Under the pieces are notes generated by a model. The model worked only from the letters and a program-made list of their open reading frames with translations. It had not been told where the DNA came from and made no database searches. Below are positions 19,360-28,326 of a stretch of DNA of 51,758 nt, piece after piece. Position 1 is the first letter of the stretch. The number at the start of each line of letters is the position of its first letter. This DNA is from Acidobacteriota bacterium (GTDB lineage: Bacteria > Acidobacteriota > Terriglobia > UBA7540): assembly GCA_023474345.1 (NCBI GenBank), contig JAMCXS010000017.1, positions 1 through 51,758 of the forward strand, in the 5' to 3' direction. The position numbers were made by a program, and so were the translations under genes.

Positions 19360-21186
19360 TTATTCCATCCTGCGAGATGTTGTAGGTTCCCCTGAGCCTG
19401 CCCTCACTGCGCTGCCTCGTTCCTTTGCTTCGACGGCCAGTTTGTCGCCGGAGGAAGGACGAACCTCGAATGCCAAGACTTCGTCCTCGACCTCCTCAGG
19501 AGACGTCAGGTCGGCTGTGTCTGGACGCGGTTCTTCGGTTCCCTCATAAAAATCGACTCCCGGCCCGGGCGAAGTTTCCTCGGCGCTTACTTCGTAGATG
19601 TATTCCAGTTCTCGCGGCGTCGATAATCGGAAGGCTTCCTGTTCAAGCGCAGGATGAACCACCCGAGCCCGGCTCACAGTCTCCCGGGGCGCAGATTCTC
19701 GCGCCCAGCGGGATGAAAGCTGTGGAGCACCGCAGACCGCCAATGAGGCATCTGTCGCCGCCGATTCAATTATCTTACCCTCTGATTTCCCCGCCGATCG
19801 AGACCGTTGAACCCCGGCTTTCCCTGAATTTTCCCCAGCCAGCCGTTCAACCAAGTCCTTAAACTCCCGGCCTCGGTGTTCAAAATTTTCAAACTGGTCA
19901 AAACTTGCGCACGCGGGAGCTAGCAGAATAACGTCCCCAGTCTCCGCGCGTTCGAACGCTTTCCGGACGGCGGTTTCTAGTTCGACCGCATCGATGATGT
20001 CCACGGTTCCGGCCAGCTCATTTCTAATGCGCTCGCGGTCAGCTCCGATTACTAGAATCTCCCGCACGCGGTCTTTTAGCAAACTGCGCAGCGGCTCGTA
20101 GGGCGCTCCCTTGTCCTTGCCTCCCAAAATCAAATGAACTCCTTGCTCAAAAGTTGAGAGCGCTTTTTGAGCTGCGTCAACGCTTGTGGCCTTAGAATCG
20201 TTGTAAAAAGCTACGCCCTGAATTTCCCCCACAAACTCCAGCCGGTGCTCCACGCCGTGAAACTCGCGGACGGCGCGACGAATGGAGGCAAACTCCGCTC
20301 CCAAAACGCACGCCGCGGCGGCAGCGGCAAGCACGTTTTCCAGGTTAAATTCTCCGCGCAATCGCACGTCGCGCGTCGCCATCAAATCCACCTCCAGGTT
20401 CCGGACGCGATATCGAATCTTTCCGCCGGAGATGAAGACGCCACTGGCAAGTTCCCGCTGCCGGCTGAAATAGATCTTCCGGCTGCGGATTCCCGGTGCG
20501 AGACTCACGACCTTATCGTCATCAGCATTCAAAATCGCGTAATCATTTTCCGTCTGGTTTTCGAAGATCCGGGCTTTGGCGGCGATGTAAGCTTCAAAGT
20601 CAGCGTGACGGTCCAAATGATTAGGAGTTAGGTTCAACAGCACTGCCACCTCAGGCCGAAAGGAATGAATTGTTTCAAGCTGAAAGCTGCTCAACTCAGC
20701 GACCACCACCGAGGCCGGCGGGACTTGATCGAGGGCGGAAAGCAAGGGCACTCCAATGTTCCCCCCCACAAAAGTGGAGAAACCCGAAGCCTCAAGGATC
20801 TTCCCAAGCAATGCCGTTGTTGTGGTCTTCCCGTTAGTCCCTGTAATGCCCGCGAGCCGTCCGTCAAGGAACCAACTGGCAACCTCGATTTCCGGGACCA
20901 CGGGGATTCCCTTCCGCCGCGCCACCTCCAGCAGCGGCAAGTCCGCAGGCACGCCGGGACTCACCACAATCACATCGTGGCGCAAAAAAGTTTCCTCGCG
21001 GTGCAGGCCAAGCTCCATGCCGATTTTCTGATCGAGCAGTTCGCGAATCTCTTTCGAAAAGAGCTGCGGCGGGCGCAAATCCGTCACCGTCACCACCGCC
21101 CCGCGCTGGGCCAGACAGCGCGCGACGGCAAGCCCCGTCCGCGCCAGGCCCACCACCAATACGTTCTTCCCGCGAACGTCTATCAC
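19360..21186 (-). CDS. murD: UDP-MurNAc-L-Ala--D-glutamate ligase with long C-terminal extension
   Basis: Residues 1 to about 450 are a normal MurD, which adds D-Glu to the stem peptide: VVGLARTGLAVARCLAQRG at the start, the P-loop GITGTNGKTTTTALLG (about 113-128), NLTPNHLDRH, HRLEFVGEIQGVAFYNDSKA and APACASFDQFENFEHRG. Residues of about 451-608 form a 158-residue tail rich in Glu, Ser, Pro and Arg with no recognisable fold, probably disordered; this is not normal for MurD. The start is GTG (21186-21184), preceded by GGAGG that lies inside the upstream small gene and overlapping that gene's stop codon (GTGA), so translation is coupled. Confidence 0.96.
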   Translation of the reverse strand: MIDVRGKNVLVVGLARTGLAVARCLAQRGAVVTVTDLRPPQLFSKEIRELLDQKIGMELGLHREETFLRHDVIVVSPGVPADLPLLEVARRKGIPVVPEIEVASWFLDGRLAGITGTNGKTTTTALLGKILEASGFSTFVGGNIGVPLLSALDQVPPASVVVAELSSFQLETIHSFRPEVAVLLNLTPNHLDRHADFEAYIAAKARIFENQTENDYAILNADDDKVVSLAPGIRSRKIYFSRQRELASGVFISGGKIRYRVRNLEVDLMATRDVRLRGEFNLENVLAAAAAACVLGAEFASIRRAVREFHGVEHRLEFVGEIQGVAFYNDSKATSVDAAQKALSTFEQGVHLILGGKDKGAPYEPLRSLLKDRVREILVIGADRERIRNELAGTVDIIDAVELETAVRKAFERAETGDVILLAPACASFDQFENFEHRGREFKDLVERLAGENSGKAGVQRSRSAGKSEGKIIESAATDASLAVCGAPQLSSRWARESAPRETVSRARVVHPALEQEAFRLSTPRELEYIYEVSAEETSPGPGVDFYEGTEEPRPDTADLTSPEEVEDEVLAFEVRPSSGDKLAVEAKERGSAVRAGSGEPTTSRRME

Positions 21187-21356
21187 GGAATCCTCCGGGA
21201 GTGTCTGCGTCCATTCCGTTGAAAATGGTCATCTAGAATTTCAGAAATGACAACCGAGAGCGAGTGCCGGGCCAGCCGGCGGGCGGCCTCGAGCGTTTTG
21301 CGGTCCAGGGTCAGGTTGACCCGCGCCGGATTACGAAAAGATTTCGGGCGTCCCAT
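21183..21356 (-). CDS. Small ribbon-helix-helix (CopG/Arc-type) DNA-binding protein
   Basis: A 57-residue protein between mraY and murD. The sequence begins MGRPKSFRNPARVNLTLDRK and continues TLEAARRLARHSLSVVISEI. It fits the RHH fold: a short beta strand (RVNLTL) that would pair in a dimer and enter the DNA major groove, then helix A (KTLEAARRLAR) and helix B (SVVISEILDDHF). The turn between the helices is two or three residues shorter than usual. A basic tail follows. The ATG is fixed by an in-frame TAA 6 nt upstream. There is no ribosome-binding site; two 10-bp direct repeats occupy that space. The stop overlaps the murD GTG. No toxin gene lies beside it, so it is more likely a local regulator than an antitoxin. 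Confidence 0.75.
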   Translation of the reverse strand: MGRPKSFRNPARVNLTLDRKTLEAARRLARHSLSVVISEILDDHFQRNGRRHSRRIP

Positions 21357-21362
21357 CGCTTA

Positions 21363-21383
21363 TTTATGCGCATTTTATGCGCA
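21363..21383 (-). promoter_or_regulatory. Tandem operator-like repeats upstream of the RHH gene
   Basis: Two identical 10-bp repeats, TTTATGCGCA on the plus strand (21363-21372 and 21374-21383), each holding the palindrome TGCGCA and spaced 11 bp, one turn of the helix. They start 7 bp upstream of the RHH start codon and lie in the 57-bp gap after mraY. RHH dimers bind such in-phase short sites cooperatively, so autoregulation by the neighbouring protein is a reasonable inference. Confidence 0.55.
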
Positions 21384-21413
21384 CAAATTCTCCCCGTCAA
21401 ATAGTCTTTGCAT

Positions 21414-22544
21414 CTAACGCAATTTCAGCGTCGTCAATGCAAAAAGCGCGCAGATCAGGGCGGCAATCCAGAATCGCGCAATGATCTTTGATTCCTTCCA
21501 TCCCTGCAGTTCGAAATGGTGGTGAAGGGGAGCCATCCTGAAAATGCGTTTCCGTCTCAGCTTGTAGGAGCCAACCTGCAGGATTACCGAAAGCGCCTCG
21601 ATCACAAAAATGCCGCCGATAAAAGGAAGCAACAGCTCCTGCTTGATAATCACGGCCACGGCGGCGACGGCGCCTCCCAACGAAAGTGAGCCCACGTCGC
21701 CCATAAAAATCTCCGCCGGGTAAGCGTTATACCAGAGGAAGCCCAGGCTGGAGCCGACCATAGCGCCGCAAAGAATGGTTAATTCGGCGGCGCTGGGCAA
21801 GTGCTCAATATCGAGGTACTGCGAAAGAATGGCGTGCCCGGAAACATAAGTCAGCACTGTCAACGCTGAAGCAGCCACCACAATGCAACCGATGGCCAGG
21901 CCATCCAGTCCGTCCGTAAGATTCACAGCGTTCGAGGACCCCACCAGGATCAGGACCACAAAGGCAAGGAAGGGCAGGAAAGCGACGGGATAGGTCCATG
22001 AGTTTCGCAGCAAGGCGGAGATTGCAAAAGTGGGATGAATCCGTTTGAAAAAGGGAAACACAATGGCCGTCGAGTAAAGCCCCCCCGCGGTCATCATCAC
22101 TAAAATCACACCGAAAACGAAGCTGACCAGGATCTGGAGCAAAAACTTCGTGCGCGCCGTCAACCCCTGATTTTGCCGCCGCCTTAGCTTTTGATAGTCA
22201 TCCCAAAAGCCGATACCCGCAAAGGCCACGGTGACCCCCAGCGCGAGCCAGATAAAAGGATTTCGCAGGTCAGCCCACATCAGCGTCGGAAGAATGATGC
22301 AAAGGTTAATCAGCACTCCACCCATCGTGGGAGTTCCAGCTTTCGCCTGATGAGCTTTGGGACCGTCCTCCCGGATATATTGGCCGATCTGAAATTGTTT
22401 GAGCTTCCGAATTACGTAAGGGCCCAAAAACATCGCGAGGAAAAGCGCCGTAAGGCTTGCGTAAGCGGTTCGGAAGGTAACGTATCGAAAGAGATTGAAG
22501 ATGTGATATTCAGTATGAAATTTTAGGTAGAGATAATAAAACAT
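21414..22544 (-). CDS. mraY: Phospho-N-acetylmuramoyl-pentapeptide-transferase
   Basis: A 376-residue integral membrane enzyme that transfers phospho-MurNAc-pentapeptide to undecaprenyl phosphate, making lipid I. Family motifs are intact: GPKAHQAKAGTPTMGGVLI, the aspartate pair in FWDDYQKLRRRQNQGL, NAVNLTDGLDGLAIG, and the C-terminal APLHHHFELQGWKESKI. The ten-helix hydrophobic pattern and length match the family. It starts 6 bp after the murF stop. Confidence 0.98.
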   Translation of the reverse strand: MFYYLYLKFHTEYHIFNLFRYVTFRTAYASLTALFLAMFLGPYVIRKLKQFQIGQYIREDGPKAHQAKAGTPTMGGVLINLCIILPTLMWADLRNPFIWLALGVTVAFAGIGFWDDYQKLRRRQNQGLTARTKFLLQILVSFVFGVILVMMTAGGLYSTAIVFPFFKRIHPTFAISALLRNSWTYPVAFLPFLAFVVLILVGSSNAVNLTDGLDGLAIGCIVVAASALTVLTYVSGHAILSQYLDIEHLPSAAELTILCGAMVGSSLGFLWYNAYPAEIFMGDVGSLSLGGAVAAVAVIIKQELLLPFIGGIFVIEALSVILQVGSYKLRRKRIFRMAPLHHHFELQGWKESKIIARFWIAALICALFALTTLKLR

Positions 22545-22550
22545 GAACGC

Positions 22551-23996
22551 CTATAAGACCAATCTTCCGGGAATTTCTGAGCGCACCCCGGAACGAGCGC
22601 GCATGGAGCTTCTGAGCAATTCGATGACCCTTTCAAGGCTGACGCCGCGCGAGCCCTTGACAAGCACCACGTCACCCGCTCTCAGGAGCGTTTGGCAGTA
22701 TTTGCCGGCCGCAGAAGCGTCGGGGAAAAACACGGCTTGTCCTGCGTTCAGACCTGCATCGAGCGCCCCTTCCACAAAGAATCGGGCATTCCCCTGAACA
22801 GCGATAAGCCGGTCAATACCGGTTCCTGCCAGCTTTCTGCCTACCTTGCGATGCAGCTCTGGTGAAGTTGGACCCAGTTCCAGCATCTCACCTGCTACGA
22901 CAATCCGCCGCTTGGCTCCGTCCCACCCCGCCAGCATCTCGAGCATTCGTTCCATCGCGCGCGGGTTTGAGTTGTAGCAATCGTTAAACACCAGAATGTT
23001 TCCCGCAAGTGTAAGAATTTCACCCCGCTGCGACAAATTTCTAAAGTCGCTGAGGGTTTGCTGAAGCGACGGGGCCGGCACTTCAAAAACGCTCACCGCC
23101 GCCAGAGCCGCCAGCGCGTTCTCTATATTGTGAATGCCCGGCAACGGCAACTCGAATTCCGCTTCCATGTTCGGGCCTTTGACTTGAAAACTGCTCCCAC
23201 CGCCCGCGCGGCTTTGAACCTTCGTCGCCCTGAACATGGCCCCGTCCCCCAGTCCAAAAGTTACGACGCTACCATCGAACCCGTCAGCGAACCCTCGCAC
23301 TCGTCTATCGTCAAAATTCAGGACGGCAATAGCATTTTCAGGTCGGGCGTTGAGATTTTCGATGAGTTCGCGTTTCGCCTTTGCGATCGAATCCACGGAA
23401 TCAAAAAACTGCAAGTGTGCCGGCGCAACGTTCGTAACCACTCCAATATCAGGTTCCGCGATCGCGGCCAGGCGGGCGATTTCACCGCGCGCAGACATCG
23501 CAAGCTCGACCACCGCCACTTGGTGCGACGCTTCCAGGTCCAGCAGGGTCAGCGGCAAGCCGTAATAGTTGTTCAGGTTGCCTTGCGACTTGTGAACAGA
23601 AAAACGGCTCGCAAGAAGCGCCGCAATCATCTCTTTAGCGGTTGTCTTGCCCATGCTTCCCGTAATGGCAATCACCCTCTTGCCCCACAGCCGGCGGACC
23701 TCGCGGGCAAGGCGCTGCAGCGCTTCAGTGGTATCTCCAACAGAAATCAGCGATTCGCGGACCTCCGGCGATGAACTCTTCCAAAATTCCTTATCAACCA
23801 CTGCCCCCGCCGCTCCGCGCGCCAGGACGTCAGGAACAAACGCATGTCCGTCAAAGCGCCGGCCGCGGATCGCGAAAAACAGTTGCCCGCTCTCGATGCG
23901 GCGGGAATCAATCGAATATCCCAGCGCCACCCGGTCAGAAGCCGGATACGGCGACCCCAGAATTTCCGCAACTTTGTCCAGCCGCAGTTGCATCAC
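22551..23996 (-). CDS. murF: UDP-MurNAc-tripeptide--D-alanyl-D-alanine ligase
   Basis: A 481-residue Mur ligase adding D-Ala-D-Ala to the stem. The N-terminal domain has GYSIDSRRIESGQLFFAIRG, the MurE/MurF-type uridine-binding segment. The P-loop is ITGSMGKTTAKEMIA. The central VVTNVAPAHLQFFDS and the C-terminal FNDCYNSNPRAMERMLEML are MurF-specific. Its partner ddl, which makes D-Ala-D-Ala, is not in this cluster. A 111-bp gap containing a short GC hairpin separates it from murE. Confidence 0.98.
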   Translation of the reverse strand: MMQLRLDKVAEILGSPYPASDRVALGYSIDSRRIESGQLFFAIRGRRFDGHAFVPDVLARGAAGAVVDKEFWKSSSPEVRESLISVGDTTEALQRLAREVRRLWGKRVIAITGSMGKTTAKEMIAALLASRFSVHKSQGNLNNYYGLPLTLLDLEASHQVAVVELAMSARGEIARLAAIAEPDIGVVTNVAPAHLQFFDSVDSIAKAKRELIENLNARPENAIAVLNFDDRRVRGFADGFDGSVVTFGLGDGAMFRATKVQSRAGGGSSFQVKGPNMEAEFELPLPGIHNIENALAALAAVSVFEVPAPSLQQTLSDFRNLSQRGEILTLAGNILVFNDCYNSNPRAMERMLEMLAGWDGAKRRIVVAGEMLELGPTSPELHRKVGRKLAGTGIDRLIAVQGNARFFVEGALDAGLNAGQAVFFPDASAAGKYCQTLLRAGDVVLVKGSRGVSLERVIELLRSSMRARSGVRSEIPGRLVL

Positions 23997-24107
23997 TTAT
24001 AACCTTTAACCAATCTCTTTCCGGCATCCTGGTGGCGCCGGGGTTTGCGCCTGGCATACCACCCTACAGGACGCCGCTACAGGTAAACGTCTTTTCCAAC
24101 CGTTATA

Positions 24108-25595
24108 CTAGCCGGCTGGCGCGCCGGAGTCGTAGCCAAAGTCCCGCAAGACGGCCCTTGCCACCTCGCGGTCATCAAATGGAATCGTTCGGTCGTTTAA
24201 GATCTGGTAGGTTTCGTGTCCCTTACCGGCAATCAACACGGCATCGCCGTCGCGGGCTTCCTCCAGGGCTCTTCGTATGGCGGCTTCCCGGTCTACTTCC
24301 GCCACATAAGGCTTTCCCGTCTTTTGCAGGCCCACCAGCACATCACTCATGATCAAAATCGGATCTTCCCCGCGAGGATTATCGGACGTTAAAATCGCAA
24401 GGTCGCTCAAGCGTCCGGCGATTTCCCCCATCAGCGGGCGCTTTGTGCGGTCGCGTTCGCCTCCGCACCCAAAGACGAGGATAAGCCTCCTCGTCGTAAG
24501 GTCACGGGCCGCCTGGAGAACATTTTGCAGCGCGTCGTCGGTATGCGCATAGTCGACCACCACCAGGAACGGCTGGCCTTCATCAATCTTCTGAAAGCGG
24601 CCTGGAACGGCCGATAAACGCCGCACCCCTTCCTGAATATTTTCTGCCGAGAGTCCCAACCCCACGGCGGTTGCCGTGGCAGCCAGGATGTTCATCAAAT
24701 TGGCTCGGCCCAGTAGCGGCGACGCGATCTCGATTTCGCCTCCATGCGTCGTAATCTTTGCAAACAAACCTGAGGGATTTTGCGAATACTGTTTAGGGCT
24801 GATGTCCGCGCCTGGCCCGAGCCCATAAGTAATTTGTCGAGAGTTAGCCACCCGCAAGAGCTTACGGCCCCACGGGTCGTCGATGTTGATCACTGCCAAC
24901 TCCGGAGCCGGAGAACCTTCCCCTTCAAAAAGCCTTCGTTTGGCCGCAAAGTAATGCTCAAAGTCCCCGTGATAGTCCAGGTGATCGCGGGTGAGATTGG
25001 TAAAAACTGCAGCCGAAAAATGCAGCCCCCAAACTCGCCCCTGCGCGAGCGCGTGCGAGGAAACTTCCATTACCGCGGCTTTTCCGCCGTTTGCTGCCAG
25101 CTCATTGAAATAATCCATAAGATCGAGTGATTCCGGCGTGGTATTAAGGGCAGGAACAACGCGGTCGCCAAGCCGGTATTCAATCGTTCCAAACATCCCC
25201 GTCCGGGTTCCAGCCGCCTGGAGGATGCTGTTCAGAAGATAAGCTGTAGTGGTTTTCCCGTTCGTCCCCGTGATGCCGACAAGCCGCAGCCTGAGGTCGG
25301 GATAATCGTAAAATCTTCTTGCAGCCTGCGCCAAAACAGGCCGAATCCTTTGGACTCGAACCCATCGGGTCGCGAGTCCTTCTGGCGCCTCTCGCTCGCT
25401 CGCAACAGCCACCGCTCCTCGCCTGTAAGCTTCCGCGACGAACCGGTGTCCGTCAGTCTTCTCGCCTTGAATGGCAAAGAAGAAGCAACCTGGCTTAACC
25501 CGGCGAGAATCGTAAGCAAGCGAAGCAACCTCGGTTTCCTGGTCCGCCCTTGTTTCAACCGGCGCGACTCGTTCGAGGAGCTCGCCTAATTTCAT
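24108..25595 (-). CDS. murE: UDP-MurNAc-L-Ala-D-Glu--meso-diaminopimelate ligase
   Basis: A 495-residue Mur ligase adding the third stem residue. The uridine-binding segment is LAYDSRRVKPGCFFFAIQG, the P-loop is GITGTNGKTTTAYLL, and NLTRDHLDYHGDFEHYFAAK is typical of MurE. The amino-acid selector motif reads DNPRGEDP. DNPR is the form found in enzymes that add meso-diaminopimelate, so the wall is predicted to be of the A1-gamma type usual for Gram-negative bacteria. Confidence 0.97.
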   Translation of the reverse strand: MKLGELLERVAPVETRADQETEVASLAYDSRRVKPGCFFFAIQGEKTDGHRFVAEAYRRGAVAVASEREAPEGLATRWVRVQRIRPVLAQAARRFYDYPDLRLRLVGITGTNGKTTTAYLLNSILQAAGTRTGMFGTIEYRLGDRVVPALNTTPESLDLMDYFNELAANGGKAAVMEVSSHALAQGRVWGLHFSAAVFTNLTRDHLDYHGDFEHYFAAKRRLFEGEGSPAPELAVINIDDPWGRKLLRVANSRQITYGLGPGADISPKQYSQNPSGLFAKITTHGGEIEIASPLLGRANLMNILAATATAVGLGLSAENIQEGVRRLSAVPGRFQKIDEGQPFLVVVDYAHTDDALQNVLQAARDLTTRRLILVFGCGGERDRTKRPLMGEIAGRLSDLAILTSDNPRGEDPILIMSDVLVGLQKTGKPYVAEVDREAAIRRALEEARDGDAVLIAGKGHETYQILNDRTIPFDDREVARAVLRDFGYDSGAPAG

Positions 25596-25683
25596 CTTTC
25601 ACTCGCATTATAACATTGGCGCGTTCCCCAACGGGACTCTCCGCGCCCCTCTGCTGCCACACCGTTACGCCGTAATCACCAGC

Positions 25684-27747
25684 CTAGCGCGCAAACCGCA
25701 CTCGAACGCTTGAACCCGCCCGCACCCGTGTCCCGGAAGAGGGATCCTGCTCGACCGCCAAGCCTGAGCCTGACATATCCATCTCCAAACCAAGCGACTG
25801 GCACTGCTCGCTGACTCGCCGCGCGGACAATCCCGTAAAATCGGGAACTGTCACCATGGGTCCGTCATCCAGCAGAACGGTCCCCTTGGAAGCGGCATTC
25901 GCCCATCCTGAAAAGGAAACCGGTTCGATGGGGCGAGTGGAAGGTCCGGTAAGTTCAGAGTCTACTGGAAGGCTCTCCCCCTTATCTCGCTCTTTTTGAG
26001 AAGATTTGGCGAGGCTGCGGGAAATGACTTGCGGTGACCTGGAGGGATTGTCTTGCGGTACGTTCAGATAACGCAGAGTCTGTTCTGCGATAGACTTGAA
26101 CGCTGGACCTGCCACTTCTGCCCCATATATTTCCCCCACCGGCGTATCGATGACCACCAAGACAGTTATCGCCGGATTTTCAACGGGAGCAAACCCGATA
26201 AAGGAGGCTACGTATTGCCTGTGGGAATAACGCCCGGCCGCGTCAATTTTCTGCGCGGTGCCGGTCTTGCCAGCCGCAGAGTACCCGTTCAGTTGCGCGG
26301 ACCGTCCCGTTCCATCCAAAACCACGCCGGCGAGCATCTGCCTCATCAAGGCAGCCGTCTCGCGGCTGACAACCCGCCGGCCAACGCTCGGAGGAATAAT
26401 GTCGTCGTCGTGCCCGCGAAAAACTTCCCGCACGATGCGAGGCTGCAGCACTACTCCGCCGTTGGCAATGGCGGAATACGCTGAAACCATCTGGAGCGGT
26501 GTCACCCCGATACCTTGTCCCATCGAGATCTCGCCGATCGCGATGCCGGACCACCGGTCAGGCGGCCGGACCAGGCCAACCTCTTCGCCAGGCAAGTCCA
26601 GATTCAGCCGCGAGCCGAATCCGAAGCGCCGGATGTATCGGTAGAAGCGGTCTTCACCCAGCCGCAATCCCAGCTTAATAGCTCCCACGTCGCTCGAATG
26701 CGCTAAAATTTGCGCCACCGTCAAATCGCCGAAGCGTTCGTGATCGTGAATCACATGCCCGGCCAGCACGATTTGCCCTTCCTGGCAGTTGATCACGTCG
26801 TTCGGCTGCGCCAAGTGTTCATTGAGAGCCGCGGAAACCGTAACCAGCTTGAAAGTCGAACCCGGCTCATAATTCCAGGAAATCGCCCGGTTCATCCGGT
26901 TGACCGCCGGGTACTTTTCGTAATGGTTCGGGTCAAACGTAGGCTGGTTGGCCATCGCAAGGATTTCGCCGGTATGCGGGTCCTGCACAATGATCGTCCC
27001 GCCTGCGGCATGGAACTTGGTTACTGTTTTGGCAAGCGCCTTTTCCGCGATGTATTGGATATCTTCGTCAAGCGTCAGCTCCACATTCTCGCCCGGTTCG
27101 CCGCGCCACTCAGTCGAGCGAAATGAATGCCGCCGCGCGTCGGTGGTCAGCAGGATTTTGCCTGGGCGGCCCTTGATCTGCTTGTTGAGCTCGTACTCCA
27201 CACCTCCCAGCCCATTATCATCCATGCCAACGAAGCCCAGCACCTGCGCCGCCAGTTCGCCGTCAGGATAGAAGCGCTTCGTCTCTTTTTGGAAGTAAAT
27301 GCCCTTAAGGTTGAGCGCCCGGACCCGCGCCGATTGCTGCGAGGTGATTTTCCGCTTGACCCAGCAAAAGCTTCGGTAGGTTTTGAATCGACCTTCCAGA
27401 TCCTTGGCATCAAGGTTCAGGATGGGCGCCAGAAGCCCGGCCACCATGCCGGGGTCCGTGATTTCTGAGGGGACCGCGTACACGGAATTAACGGCCAGGC
27501 TCATCGCTAGCGGGTGCATGTGCCGGTCATAGATCGTGCCGCGTTTGGGTGCGATTTCAACCGTGCGCTGTTGCTGCCGGTCGGCACGTGCCAGCAACTG
27601 CACGTACTGAATCACCTGGAGGTCATACAGGCGAAAAATAATGGCGACGATCCAGACTCCCAGCACCCCTGCCAGGATCAGGCTCCGCTTGGCCATCAAC
27701 GGCCTCGCGTCGGATGTTAATTGGGTTCGCCTCTCGCGCGGTGCCAT
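25684..27747 (-). CDS. ftsI: Septal transpeptidase FtsI (PBP3) with C-terminal PASTA domain
   Basis: A 687-residue class B penicillin-binding protein that cross-links septal wall alongside FtsW. One membrane helix (about residues 20-40) precedes the dimerisation domain (RGTIYDRHMHPLA) and the transpeptidase domain. The catalytic SxxK is S297-T-F-K300, and KTG is at 494-496. The second motif reads S351-S-D353 rather than the usual SxN. After a linker of about 60 residues, residues of about 625-687 form a PASTA domain (VTVPDFTGLSARRVSEQCQ), seen in FtsI of several phyla but not in E. coli. The ATG follows the ftsL stop directly with no gap. Confidence 0.97.
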   Translation of the reverse strand: MAPRERRTQLTSDARPLMAKRSLILAGVLGVWIVAIIFRLYDLQVIQYVQLLARADRQQQRTVEIAPKRGTIYDRHMHPLAMSLAVNSVYAVPSEITDPGMVAGLLAPILNLDAKDLEGRFKTYRSFCWVKRKITSQQSARVRALNLKGIYFQKETKRFYPDGELAAQVLGFVGMDDNGLGGVEYELNKQIKGRPGKILLTTDARRHSFRSTEWRGEPGENVELTLDEDIQYIAEKALAKTVTKFHAAGGTIIVQDPHTGEILAMANQPTFDPNHYEKYPAVNRMNRAISWNYEPGSTFKLVTVSAALNEHLAQPNDVINCQEGQIVLAGHVIHDHERFGDLTVAQILAHSSDVGAIKLGLRLGEDRFYRYIRRFGFGSRLNLDLPGEEVGLVRPPDRWSGIAIGEISMGQGIGVTPLQMVSAYSAIANGGVVLQPRIVREVFRGHDDDIIPPSVGRRVVSRETAALMRQMLAGVVLDGTGRSAQLNGYSAAGKTGTAQKIDAAGRYSHRQYVASFIGFAPVENPAITVLVVIDTPVGEIYGAEVAGPAFKSIAEQTLRYLNVPQDNPSRSPQVISRSLAKSSQKERDKGESLPVDSELTGPSTRPIEPVSFSGWANAASKGTVLLDDGPMVTVPDFTGLSARRVSEQCQSLGLEMDMSGSGLAVEQDPSSGTRVRAGSSVRVRFAR

Positions 27748-28239
27748 TTACCTCTCGCTAGGGATTTTGATTGGTACATGAAGGTTCCCTGCGAATTCGA
27801 CATCCGAAAGCTTTAAAGACGTCCCCGAGCCGTTGCCCACTTGAATAATCTGGTCGGATTTGGGCGGGACTAAGCCCAGGTCAGTGCGCGCGAGCGTATC
27901 GATCCGCTCGGGATCGGTCAAGGAAGCGCATTCCACTTTCAGCGCATGGTTCCACTCCTCCATGGCAGCCCGCTTTTCCCTGAGTTGCTGGATCCCGTAG
28001 CCGTAGCGGACACACTGAAAGTGCTGCCAGGCAAAGAGCATGATGAAGACAAAAACCACGCTGCTCAGCCCCAGCAGGCTGTAACACTCGCGGCGTTTCA
28101 CTAAATCAACTTCACGTTTCAGGCGAGAATTGTCGATATGCTTTACAAAGTAGATTTCGGGATAGGAAGCGCGTCCGGAGGCTGGTTCGTTCCGAGGACG
28201 ACGCTTCGCGCCAGGTAAAGTTGCTGCTATTGTAGCCAT
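27748..28239 (-). CDS. ftsL: Cell division protein FtsL-like
   Basis: A 163-residue bitopic membrane protein. A basic N-terminal region of about 60 residues precedes one membrane helix (LLGLSSVVFVFIMLFAW). A periplasmic heptad-like helix follows (QLREKRAAMEEWNHALKVE), then a segment typical of FtsL (TDPERIDTLARTDLGLVPP). FtsL sequence is poorly conserved; the assignment rests on topology and on its place between rsmH and ftsI. TAA of this gene abuts the ftsI ATG. Confidence 0.88.
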   Translation of the reverse strand: MATIAATLPGAKRRPRNEPASGRASYPEIYFVKHIDNSRLKREVDLVKRRECYSLLGLSSVVFVFIMLFAWQHFQCVRYGYGIQQLREKRAAMEEWNHALKVECASLTDPERIDTLARTDLGLVPPKSDQIIQVGNGSGTSLKLSDVEFAGNLHVPIKIPSER

Positions 28240-28326
28240 CAGTGTGTCCTCCCCTCGTGTGCGGCACTGGATCGGGCGTCGCAGTTAAAAATGCCCCACC
28301 CCCGATTCGCCCCTGCCGCCTTTCTT

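Noticed and set aside
21183..21356. Antitoxin of a toxin-antitoxin pair
   Set aside because: RHH antitoxins usually adjoin a toxin gene. Both neighbours here are essential wall-synthesis genes and no toxin-like frame exists.
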